DNA from: a virus | DNA: 20,173 nt | IMG/VR virus record: IMGVR_UViG_3300023179_000627 | Coordinates: 1-20,173 of that record | Direction: 5' to 3' (one strand) | Part shown: piece by piece, positions 6,376-12,811 of the stretch | How the letters are laid out: every line of letters begins with the position of its first letter | How positions within the stretch are numbered: the first letter of the stretch is position 1 | Program-made: the position numbers and the translations under genes | Notes under the pieces: model-generated | Databases searched by the model: none | The model's input: only the letters and a program-made list of their open reading frames with translations | What the model was told of the DNA's origin: nothing

Positions 6376-7485
6376 TTAAGGAACGTTTGGATCTGGAGTT
6401 GGAGTACCTGCAGTTGCAACTGTAGCAGCACCTAAAGCACCAACTAATACAGTTTCAATAGCTGTAGCAACACTACCTGTTGGAGCAGCAATGATAACCA
6501 TTGAATCTAAAGTGATATAATCGCCCCACTGATAAGTAGAAGTATCTAACGTGTTAAACTTGATATAATATGTATCGTAAGTTGTACCTGAAGATACCCA
6601 AGACTCAAAGTTCTCATTGTATCCAGCCATACGATATAAATGCTTCAAGTAACCAGCTTGGTAGCTATAGTAGTTCTTCTCTAATTGAGCAATCTCAGTA
6701 GAACCTCCAGTTGGATAACTAGCGTTTCTAGTAATAGCAGTAGTAGCAACAGTGTTACAAGAATCTGCAACAATGAAGTCAGCAGTAGTAGCTGGACCAG
6801 CATAAACAAATGTACGGAAGTACATACGATCATACTCGTAAGGGAACGCAGCAACATCACATGGTTGTCCATAAACTGTCAATGCTTTACCAGTGATAAC
6901 TAATTTAGAAGTTTGACCAGATCCAGAACGAGTGAATGTGAAGAAATCAGATAATGTAATATTATCAGGATTAGTACCTCCAGCCTCTTGTTGGAATTTA
7001 GTAATAAATGCATCAACTAAAGTTTGGTAGTTAACAGCACCACAAGGATCTCCACCACAAGCTAAACAAGTACCTTTAACAGTCACTGAACGAGTAAAAC
7101 CGTTGAAGTACAATGTGTCAAGATAAGAAGAGTGAGCACGTAATGTAATAGTTACATCAGTTTCAGGAGTAACGTTCCATGAAGAAACTTCAGTAATCTG
7201 AGTTGTAGCAGTTGAAGCACCAACAATTTTGTACCATTCTGTTACGTTAGCTCCTGTAGAAGAAATCTTGTCAGAACGCTTAGAGCCTTGTAAGTACGTA
7301 TTAGTACGTCCTTGAGCAATATAAAAATATTTATTGCTTGTTTGGATGTTACCAGCAGTAGCTACTGTGTAATCAGCCTTAAAAATACCAACTTGACCCG
7401 CAGTCAAGTTTTGCGTAGAACCAGTGCTAGGTAATGCGTTACCTACTGGAACTACAAACAGGGTGGTTAATGAAAAATCAGCCAT
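6376..7485 (-). CDS. Abundant-type structural protein, candidate auxiliary capsid protein
   Basis: A 369-residue protein with the look of an abundant virion component: Thr/Ser/Ala/Gly-rich, beta-dominated, with codon use that appears richer in G+C than that of the small genes nearby, as in the capsid gene. It begins MADFSLTTLFVVPVGNALPS. A cysteine-containing turn (CLACGGDPCG, near 139-148) is followed by a helix (YQTLVDAFITKFQQEAGG), and the tail is flexible (GTPTPDPNVP). Its own terminator lies directly downstream, also typical of highly expressed genes. In crAss-like phages an auxiliary capsid protein is encoded a few genes after the capsid gene, and this is the best candidate by size and place. 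A tail-tube-like or head-fibre role is not excluded. Confidence 0.7.
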   Translation of the reverse strand: MADFSLTTLFVVPVGNALPSTGSTQNLTAGQVGIFKADYTVATAGNIQTSNKYFYIAQGRTNTYLQGSKRSDKISSTGANVTEWYKIVGASTATTQITEVSSWNVTPETDVTITLRAHSSYLDTLYFNGFTRSVTVKGTCLACGGDPCGAVNYQTLVDAFITKFQQEAGGTNPDNITLSDFFTFTRSGSGQTSKLVITGKALTVYGQPCDVAAFPYEYDRMYFRTFVYAGPATTADFIVADSCNTVATTAITRNASYPTGGSTEIAQLEKNYYSYQAGYLKHLYRMAGYNENFESWVSSGTTYDTYYIKFNTLDTSTYQWGDYITLDSMVIIAAPTGSVATAIETVLVGALGAATVATAGTPTPDPNVP

Positions 7486-7513
7486 TTGTATTTATTGTTT
7501 ATTGTTAAAAAAT

Positions 7514-8245
7514 TTACTCATTTGTTTTAATTCTGTATGCAGCATTTTGAACAGCGGACTGATTCTCGATGTACATAGCTAAGTTTTCTACGGTTAAATC
7601 TAAAAGCTCATCTTCAAGATAAGTTTCTAATTCACAATCTACATTTGTAGAAGCAGTACCGTCAAACTTAATATAACCAACTTTATCTATATAAACTGGG
7701 TATCTCATATAAGAGATGTAGATTTTAGTTGGGGTAAAAGTTCCATCTGTAAAAATGGAGATTTCATCAGATGATAAGAAATTAAATGTTTCTTGATATT
7801 CAAATGATGGTTTGTAGTGATCGTTGTTTAACAATAAAGACAAATCTCCATGCTTGGCAAGATCTTTGTTAATCCAAATTTTTCTATTTGTACAAGGTAG
7901 TTTATCTGCAATCACATAACTATCTACATAGAACATGTACTTAGGTGATAATGCATAAATATTAGCTTTCCATTGATTAAGTTGTGCATTCTTCAAAGTT
8001 AATGGTAACATACCATCATTGTATGCTACCACCAAACTTTGTAAATCTTCATATCTTTTTTTGAAAGCATCTAATCCTAATCCTGAAGTAGTGCTTTGTC
8101 CATCAACCTTTTGTTTTATTAATTTGATCTGAGCCTCATTAAGAGCTAAGATCTTATCTTCTAATGGTATTTGTTGGTGGGCATTAGTAGATAGCTTATT
8201 TAGTCTCTGATCAATCTTATACAATAAACTATCTACTGATATCAT
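7514..8245 (-). CDS. Head-tail connector/adaptor-type structural protein (crAss-like)
   Basis: A 243-residue protein that starts MISVDSLLYKIDQRLNKLST, with an N-terminal helical part (to about 75) containing LEDKILALNEAQIKLIKQK, a beta-rich centre (YMFYVDSYVIAD, KIWINKD, KIYISYMRYPVYIDKVGYI) and a helical end (ELETYLEDELLDLTVENLAMYI). This helical-beta-helical pattern, together with the place two genes after the capsid gene, resembles connector or adaptor proteins that join portal and tail. I recognise the N-terminus as common in crAss-like phages. It overlaps the upstream gene by four bases (ATGA), the classical coupling arrangement. Function is inferred from position and pattern; no metal or nucleotide site is visible. 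Confidence 0.7.
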   Translation of the reverse strand: MISVDSLLYKIDQRLNKLSTNAHQQIPLEDKILALNEAQIKLIKQKVDGQSTTSGLGLDAFKKRYEDLQSLVVAYNDGMLPLTLKNAQLNQWKANIYALSPKYMFYVDSYVIADKLPCTNRKIWINKDLAKHGDLSLLLNNDHYKPSFEYQETFNFLSSDEISIFTDGTFTPTKIYISYMRYPVYIDKVGYIKFDGTASTNVDCELETYLEDELLDLTVENLAMYIENQSAVQNAAYRIKTNE

Positions 8246-9210
8246 ATTGAAGCTAGTTTTTTACCTTTTAATTTCTGTTCTAATGTAATAAGCTCATCTT
8301 GATTATCATCATTAGCTAAAAATTTAACTAATTCATCCTCATCAATTGCAACTTCTAGTTCACCCATGTAAATCTTACCGTTTCCTTTCATACGATAGAT
8401 GGAGTGTCCTAATGCTTGTTTTACTAAATCTTTAATATGAAGTAAACTTTCCTTCATGTCAGCAAAACGATTAAACACCTCAACTGGATTCAATCCTTGG
8501 TATTTACCATCTTTAAGTTCAGTTTGTTTCAACATGTTATCAACAAGGTTGTAAACAACTTCTTCTTTAGTATCATCAACTACAGGTAAGCCTAATAAAC
8601 GAGCAACTTTCTTCTTCTTATCAGGAGTCATTGCATCAAACTTAATGATTGCTTTGTTGATTAATTGTTTTTTCTTATAAACAACAGCATTTTCAATTTC
8701 ATCATCTACAACATAAAACTGTGTATCTGCAGCAAATTCACCACGTTCCCAAGCTTGATATGAACTAGCAATAGTTGGATGAACTCTCAACCATGAAAAA
8801 GCTAATTCTTGTAAAGTGTTATTGAAATCAAAATAATTATCACCATCTAATAACTTAACTGGTTGTACATGCATTTCATCATTTGTAGAACTTGACAAAC
8901 CATAGTTCCAAAACTTAGAACGAGGACCTAAATCTACGTCTCCTAATTGAGCTTCTAATCGTGCCTTCAAATTTGTAACACGTTCAATTTCCATTTCACG
9001 TTCTGTAGGATCTTGAATTCTACGAATGTAAGCAGCATTAGGATCTAATCCTGTGCGATACTGTCCATCCATTTCTTTGTAAGGATACTTAAACACTCCT
9101 GTTCCAGGAATACGTGTTAAACCTCTTTGTGCAAGACCACCTTGCATTGTTTGTACTTGCGAGTTATTGTAATCTTTCTTAATAGTAGATATTTTTCCGA
9201 GCTTACCCAT
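8242..9210 (-). CDS. Conserved crAss-like structural protein, function unknown
   Basis: A 322-residue protein encoded next after the capsid and HNH genes, of a kind I recall from crAss-like genomes in the same place. The N-terminus (MGKLGKISTIKKDYNNSQVQ) is basic and flexible, followed by GLAQRGLTRIPGTGVFKYPY and the charged helix EREMEIERVTNLKARLEAQL (about 72-91). The C-terminal half is strongly helical and lysine/acid-rich (INKAIIKFDAMTPDKKKKVARLLGLP; EDELVKFLANDDNQDEL). No known catalytic motif is seen. The start follows the leader AACTACATC, identical to that of the gene starting at 18054. It may be a capsid-interior, cargo or connector protein. The gene is probably real and late-expressed; its role is open. 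Confidence 0.7.
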   Translation of the reverse strand: MGKLGKISTIKKDYNNSQVQTMQGGLAQRGLTRIPGTGVFKYPYKEMDGQYRTGLDPNAAYIRRIQDPTEREMEIERVTNLKARLEAQLGDVDLGPRSKFWNYGLSSSTNDEMHVQPVKLLDGDNYFDFNNTLQELAFSWLRVHPTIASSYQAWERGEFAADTQFYVVDDEIENAVVYKKKQLINKAIIKFDAMTPDKKKKVARLLGLPVVDDTKEEVVYNLVDNMLKQTELKDGKYQGLNPVEVFNRFADMKESLLHIKDLVKQALGHSIYRMKGNGKIYMGELEVAIDEDELVKFLANDDNQDELITLEQKLKGKKLASI

Positions 9211-9395
9211 GATGTAGTTTGTTTTAATTATTTGGTTTTAGCAGAGTGCTATCCATCGAAGGAATAGCGACCAGGGACACCCCAATCCAAGCACTCTGTA
9301 TTCAAGAAGAAAGCCCCTTTTAGGAGGGAGAGAGTAGAGGGGCTCTTCTTGCGCTTTCGATTGAAAGCAAAGGACTGTTGTCCTATGTATTAGAA
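9211..9395 (-). other. Highly structured intergenic RNA after capsid/HNH genes
   Basis: No gene is seen here. On the minus strand five helices follow one another. AGGAC/GTCCT (9384-9371) has a 4-base loop. GCTTTC/GAAAGC (9368-9353) has a 4-base loop. A 13-bp stem (9350-9345 plus 9344-9338 with 9318-9312 plus 9309-9304) carries a 2-base bulge. A 9-bp stem CAGAGTGCT/AGCACTCTG (9298-9290 with 9250-9242) encloses about 39 bases that can form two smaller hairpins, giving a three-way junction. No long U-tract follows any stem, so a simple terminator does not explain it. A processing, stability or attenuation element for capsid mRNA is possible. Confidence 0.6.
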
Positions 9396-9848
9396 TTATG
9401 AATTATATTTAATAACTTCTTTCACATATTCTATTCCCATGTAGGGATTATGTTCTTCTCTGTGACAATTTGAACATAGTAACATGCATTTATTTACTTC
9501 TTTTAATATTTCTTCAGGTGACTTATATTTTAAATATTGAATCTTTATTTCAAAATTTTTTTCATATCCATCTTTATGATGAAAGTCAAATGCTGAAAGA
9601 TTTTTATCATACCCACATTTTTGACATTTTCCTCCAAATAATTCTATTAATTCTAGTTTTCTTTGAATGCCTTTTAAAGTATACTTGTTTAATCCAAACT
9701 TATCTTTAAATTCTTTATGGGGTATAGAAGCTTTTTTATACTTGTGTTTATCATGGCACTTTTGATTGCAGAACTTTTTATCTTTTCTGAATCTTCTTTC
9801 TCCTTCGACATCTACCAAAGGTGTGCCACAATATAAACACTCTTTCAC
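9396..9848 (-). CDS. HNH homing endonuclease with zinc fingers
   Basis: A 150-residue HNH nuclease, probably a free-standing homing enzyme. The N-terminal zinc finger has C4, C7, C27 and C31 (CLYC, then FCNQKC). The HNH core starts at CQKCGY (C75, C78), followed by FDFHHKD (H90, H91) and NKCMLLCSNCHREEH (119-133), with the second cysteine pair at 125 and 128 and conserved N127, H129 and H133. Residues 53-70 (LNKYTLKGIQRKLELIEL) may form a DNA-binding helix pair. It starts with GTG within the capsid gene's TAG stop (TAGTG, one-base overlap), so translation is probably coupled to the capsid gene, and its own stop is TAA. It separates the capsid gene from the structured region that may originally have followed it. 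It looks AT-richer than the capsid gene, consistent with insertion. Confidence 0.88.
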   Translation of the reverse strand: MKECLYCGTPLVDVEGERRFRKDKKFCNQKCHDKHKYKKASIPHKEFKDKFGLNKYTLKGIQRKLELIELFGGKCQKCGYDKNLSAFDFHHKDGYEKNFEIKIQYLKYKSPEEILKEVNKCMLLCSNCHREEHNPYMGIEYVKEVIKYNS

Positions 9849-11401
9849 TAAAATTGTGGGATTTCTTCAATCAAGACTGTACGAGACAAATCTTCAATAA
9901 ACACATCGCAACGATCCTTCATCCAGATTTCGTATCCTGGGAATTTGTTAGCACTTGACATACCTTGAGATTTTGCAAATCCTAAGTGATGACGAGTACC
10001 ATCGATATAACCCCAAGTCATAGAAGGAGCACCCTTCATACGTACCTCACGGATGTTATTTACCATAGATCCATCAGACATTGGAGAAACGTCAAACACC
10101 ATAAATACTGGAGTTGATTTCTTGTTTTGTCCAAATTCTAAGTTAGATTGTGGTAAATCTAATTCTTTTAAGTGGATAAGTTCAACACGACCTGTCTCAC
10201 GAGTTACCATTGCATCGAATGCAAAGTTGTAAGTGATGTGTTGTCCTTCTCCTTGCATGTAACGATTACCTGAATCAGCCATGAAAGTAAGACCAGAATT
10301 CAAAGCATCGTTTTTCAAAGCTTGTTGGAACACGTCAAAACCAGCTTCGTTAGTGTACATTTTAACACGACGATCCTTAACATCCACACGACGATAGAAC
10401 AAATCACCAAATACTGAACGAATCAAGTTAGCAGTGAATTCTCCACGGTTGTATTGAACTAAGTTACCATTGTTACGCATACGGTGATAAACACCAGCAG
10501 AAGTACGCTTTAAGTTTTGCTGAGAACCATTAGTCTTAACAGTGCCTGGCTTAGACCAGATCATACGTTTAACTTTTAATTCTAACATAGACTTACGCAT
10601 CCAGAACTCAATAAACGGTTCCCACTTAACATCATTACGAGTTAATGGTAATTGGTTACGACGTTGTGGAGCATATACTAAGATGTCTAATGGCTTACCA
10701 CCAGCATCAACCATCATCTTATCATCAGCCCATTCAGTGATCTTGTGCTCATAACCATATGCAGAACCTAATGATTCAAACATAGTGATTTGCTCACCTA
10801 AACGTGGCAATCCTAATAAGTCTTGATCAAATTCACCAATAACTGCATCGATCAATTCTAATTCAATACCATTTTGTAAGAATGTACTAGAAACGAAATC
10901 TACAGTTGGATTGTCAGTTACTAAAGTGAAAGTGTACAAATAACCTGCGTTGTAAGGAACTGGATCTTTGATAACGAAGAAGCGAGGACCATACTGACGA
11001 GTACCTACTGATACTACAGAATTTTTAGAAAACTCATTAGTATCAATTACTAATTGAAATTCTTGACCATCGATACCTGGCTTTGTTAAAGATAACGTAG
11101 TAGCAGGGATTTCGATAGTTTTAGGGAACTTGTAAGGAACTGCGATTTGCCACTTCCAAGCATCACTGTTATTGTCAATATAGTAAGGTGTTGACTTGTT
11201 GATCATGTCCAAAAAGTCATTACTATACAATGAGCTTTGTGTATACAGAGAGATAATTTTCTTATCATAATCTGCAGGCTCAGTTGAGTGGAAGCTTTCC
11301 AAGTGGTTTGAATCTGTTAACTTACCAACCGCACGTTTGTCCATAGACGCAACGCGGGCATAAGTAAAGCCAGTTAAACCTGGAATTGTTTGAATTGCCA
11401 T
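9848..11401 (-). CDS. Major capsid protein, HK97-fold crAss type
   Basis: A 517-residue main shell protein and the firmest marker of the phage group. Recognisable crAss-like capsid segments include TDSNHLESFHSTEPADYDKK, IISLYTQSSLYSN, TKPGIDGQEFQL, FDQDLLGLPRLGEQITMFES and a long C-terminal block with GEGQHITYNF, DLPQSNLEFGQNKKSTP and PSMTWGYIDGTRHHLGFAKS. The fold is HK97-like in the family; the sequence itself shows only the family signature. It follows the scaffold-like gene after 37 bases, with an A-rich leader (AAACAAAAAAACAA) before ATG, as in highly translated Bacteroidota genes. Codon use seems richer in G+C than in small neighbours. It is the only gene here ending in TAG, followed at once by an in-frame TGA. 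Confidence 0.96.
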   Translation of the reverse strand: MAIQTIPGLTGFTYARVASMDKRAVGKLTDSNHLESFHSTEPADYDKKIISLYTQSSLYSNDFLDMINKSTPYYIDNNSDAWKWQIAVPYKFPKTIEIPATTLSLTKPGIDGQEFQLVIDTNEFSKNSVVSVGTRQYGPRFFVIKDPVPYNAGYLYTFTLVTDNPTVDFVSSTFLQNGIELELIDAVIGEFDQDLLGLPRLGEQITMFESLGSAYGYEHKITEWADDKMMVDAGGKPLDILVYAPQRRNQLPLTRNDVKWEPFIEFWMRKSMLELKVKRMIWSKPGTVKTNGSQQNLKRTSAGVYHRMRNNGNLVQYNRGEFTANLIRSVFGDLFYRRVDVKDRRVKMYTNEAGFDVFQQALKNDALNSGLTFMADSGNRYMQGEGQHITYNFAFDAMVTRETGRVELIHLKELDLPQSNLEFGQNKKSTPVFMVFDVSPMSDGSMVNNIREVRMKGAPSMTWGYIDGTRHHLGFAKSQGMSSANKFPGYEIWMKDRCDVFIEDLSRTVLIEEIPQF

Positions 11402-11438
11402 TTGTTTTTTTGTTTAATTAATTAAAAAATATTACTTG

Positions 11439-12671
11439 TTATTGAAACCAAGATGTTGGAGCTGATGACTTGGATTTCACTGAGCTTTTAGATGCTTGAC
11501 GAGCAACCTCTCCAAATAGCTCATTTGACTTCTTAGAAATACCTGATTTTTGAATTGTAGATAGGGTGGGATCTTTTTCTAAAACTTTTAGTAAAAGGCC
11601 AACCTTAACTTTCTGTTCATGATTCTCAGGACGTTTAAGATCAAGAATGGCACGATCAAAGTCTGTTAATGTTTCTCCAGACGAAGTCTTCCATTTCTCA
11701 GCCAAAAGGAAATCTTGTAGTTCACTAGCTAATTTTGGGTTAAGAGGAATGCCATCAAACTCTTTAGCTTTTAGCTTCTCTTGTAGAACTGCTGTTACGT
11801 TTTGCTGATACTGTTGTTTGTATTGCGCTTGACGTTGTAACTCTACAGTTCTTTGTTGTTCTAATTGTTGTAACTTTGCAGCTTCTTTTTTAACTAGAAC
11901 TTTATGATGTTTAGCAGCAACGCTTTCTAAATCACCATAGTTTTGAAGTCTTTCAACTTCTGTTGTTATATCTTCAGGATCAAAACCTTGATCTGCTAAA
12001 GCTTGTTTAATGATTGCTATTTGATTTGATTCTTGAGATAAATCCATCTCAGAGAATGACTCAATAGCATTGTATGCGCCGAAATATTCTTTAGGATCAA
12101 CCCCTTTAACAAAGATAGCATCAAATGCTTGTTGGTAATCTTCGCCAAATTGTCCAATAAAGTTTTGTACCACTTCAATTGCACCTTTCTTTTTCTCAGC
12201 TTCAAAGCGTTCTAAGAACTCTTCTGCTGAATTAATTGGTGCTTCTTCATCTCCTTCTTCATTAGTGAATACACCAAGTTTTAAAAGATCACGAGATAAA
12301 GCAGTAAATTGATTTGTTGAATCTTCTTCTGATTCTTCTTCTGAAGCATCTTCAGCTTTAGGAGCTTTGGTTGCAGGAGGTGTTTCATCTTCATCTTCAT
12401 CATCTTCATCACCTCCTAATAGGAAGTCTTGAATTGATTTAGATGTATCTTCTTCTTCTTTCTCTTCTTTAGGAGCAGTAGAAGTTTTTGTTTTTGGAGC
12501 AGCAATAGGAGCTAGTTCTGGTTCATCGATCTTCTTGATATCATTAGGATCTGCTGAAGCAGTGTCAGGACTCATTAAGTCATTTAATAACTCTGCGTTT
12601 CCTAAGCCCATTTCCATAGTATTTTCAATACTAAAGTTCCCAAATGATGGGGTTTCTAAATTCTCAGCCAT
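11439..12671 (-). CDS. Candidate capsid scaffolding protein
   Basis: A 410-residue hydrophilic protein encoded directly before the capsid gene, the usual scaffold position. Residues 40-150 are disordered and very acidic, with a GGDEDDEDEDE run (86-96) and EEESEED (111-117), separated by Pro/Ala/Lys stretches. Residues 160-250 are helical, 251-305 form a Gln-rich coiled coil (KKEAAKLQQLEQQ, QRQAQYKQQYQQ), and the C-terminus is basic and Ser/Lys-rich (SVKSKSSAPTSWFQ), which could bind the shell. Acidic disordered start, coiled coil and basic end are typical of phage scaffolds. No protease motif is visible. The start follows AACTACGT, related to the leaders of three other genes here. A cargo or head-interior protein is the alternative. 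Confidence 0.65.
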   Translation of the reverse strand: MAENLETPSFGNFSIENTMEMGLGNAELLNDLMSPDTASADPNDIKKIDEPELAPIAAPKTKTSTAPKEEKEEEDTSKSIQDFLLGGDEDDEDEDETPPATKAPKAEDASEEESEEDSTNQFTALSRDLLKLGVFTNEEGDEEAPINSAEEFLERFEAEKKKGAIEVVQNFIGQFGEDYQQAFDAIFVKGVDPKEYFGAYNAIESFSEMDLSQESNQIAIIKQALADQGFDPEDITTEVERLQNYGDLESVAAKHHKVLVKKEAAKLQQLEQQRTVELQRQAQYKQQYQQNVTAVLQEKLKAKEFDGIPLNPKLASELQDFLLAEKWKTSSGETLTDFDRAILDLKRPENHEQKVKVGLLLKVLEKDPTLSTIQKSGISKKSNELFGEVARQASKSSVKSKSSAPTSWFQ

Positions 12672-12811
12672 ACGTAGTTTGTTTTTGAATTGGTTTTTCG
12701 TTATAAAAGTATATTATGTTAATTTAATAACAAAGAGTAAATTGCCTATAGAGTTGAATATTCTACATAATATAGCATTAATAGAAATTACTCTAATTAA
12801 AATAATTAGAA
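12672..12811 (-). promoter_or_regulatory. AT-rich gap before scaffold/capsid genes, possible promoter
   Basis: No gene is seen. A perfect 8-bp inverted repeat, TCTAATTA/TAATTAGA with a 3-base loop (12792-12799 and 12803-12810), directly follows the portal stop but has no U-tract, so termination would be weak. Further on, the minus strand reads TTACTCTTTG near 12739-12730, close to the TAnnTTTG box but with a 3-base spacer, and CTATAG lies at 12746-12751. A promoter for the scaffold-capsid genes would make sense here but is unproven. Confidence 0.3.

Noticed and set aside
6681-6903. Leucine-rich minus frame and serine-rich plus frame in the candidate auxiliary capsid gene
   Set aside because: Both are shadows of the long structural gene at 6376-7485; the biased composition comes from its codons.
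9242-9298. tRNA-like fold closed by a 9-bp stem
   Set aside because: The enclosed 39 bases are too short for three tRNA arms, and no anticodon arm or CCA-type end is visible.
9211-9848. Group I intron carrying the HNH gene
   Set aside because: The capsid protein is complete up to its own stop and the following gene has a normal start, so there is no split gene for an intron to interrupt.
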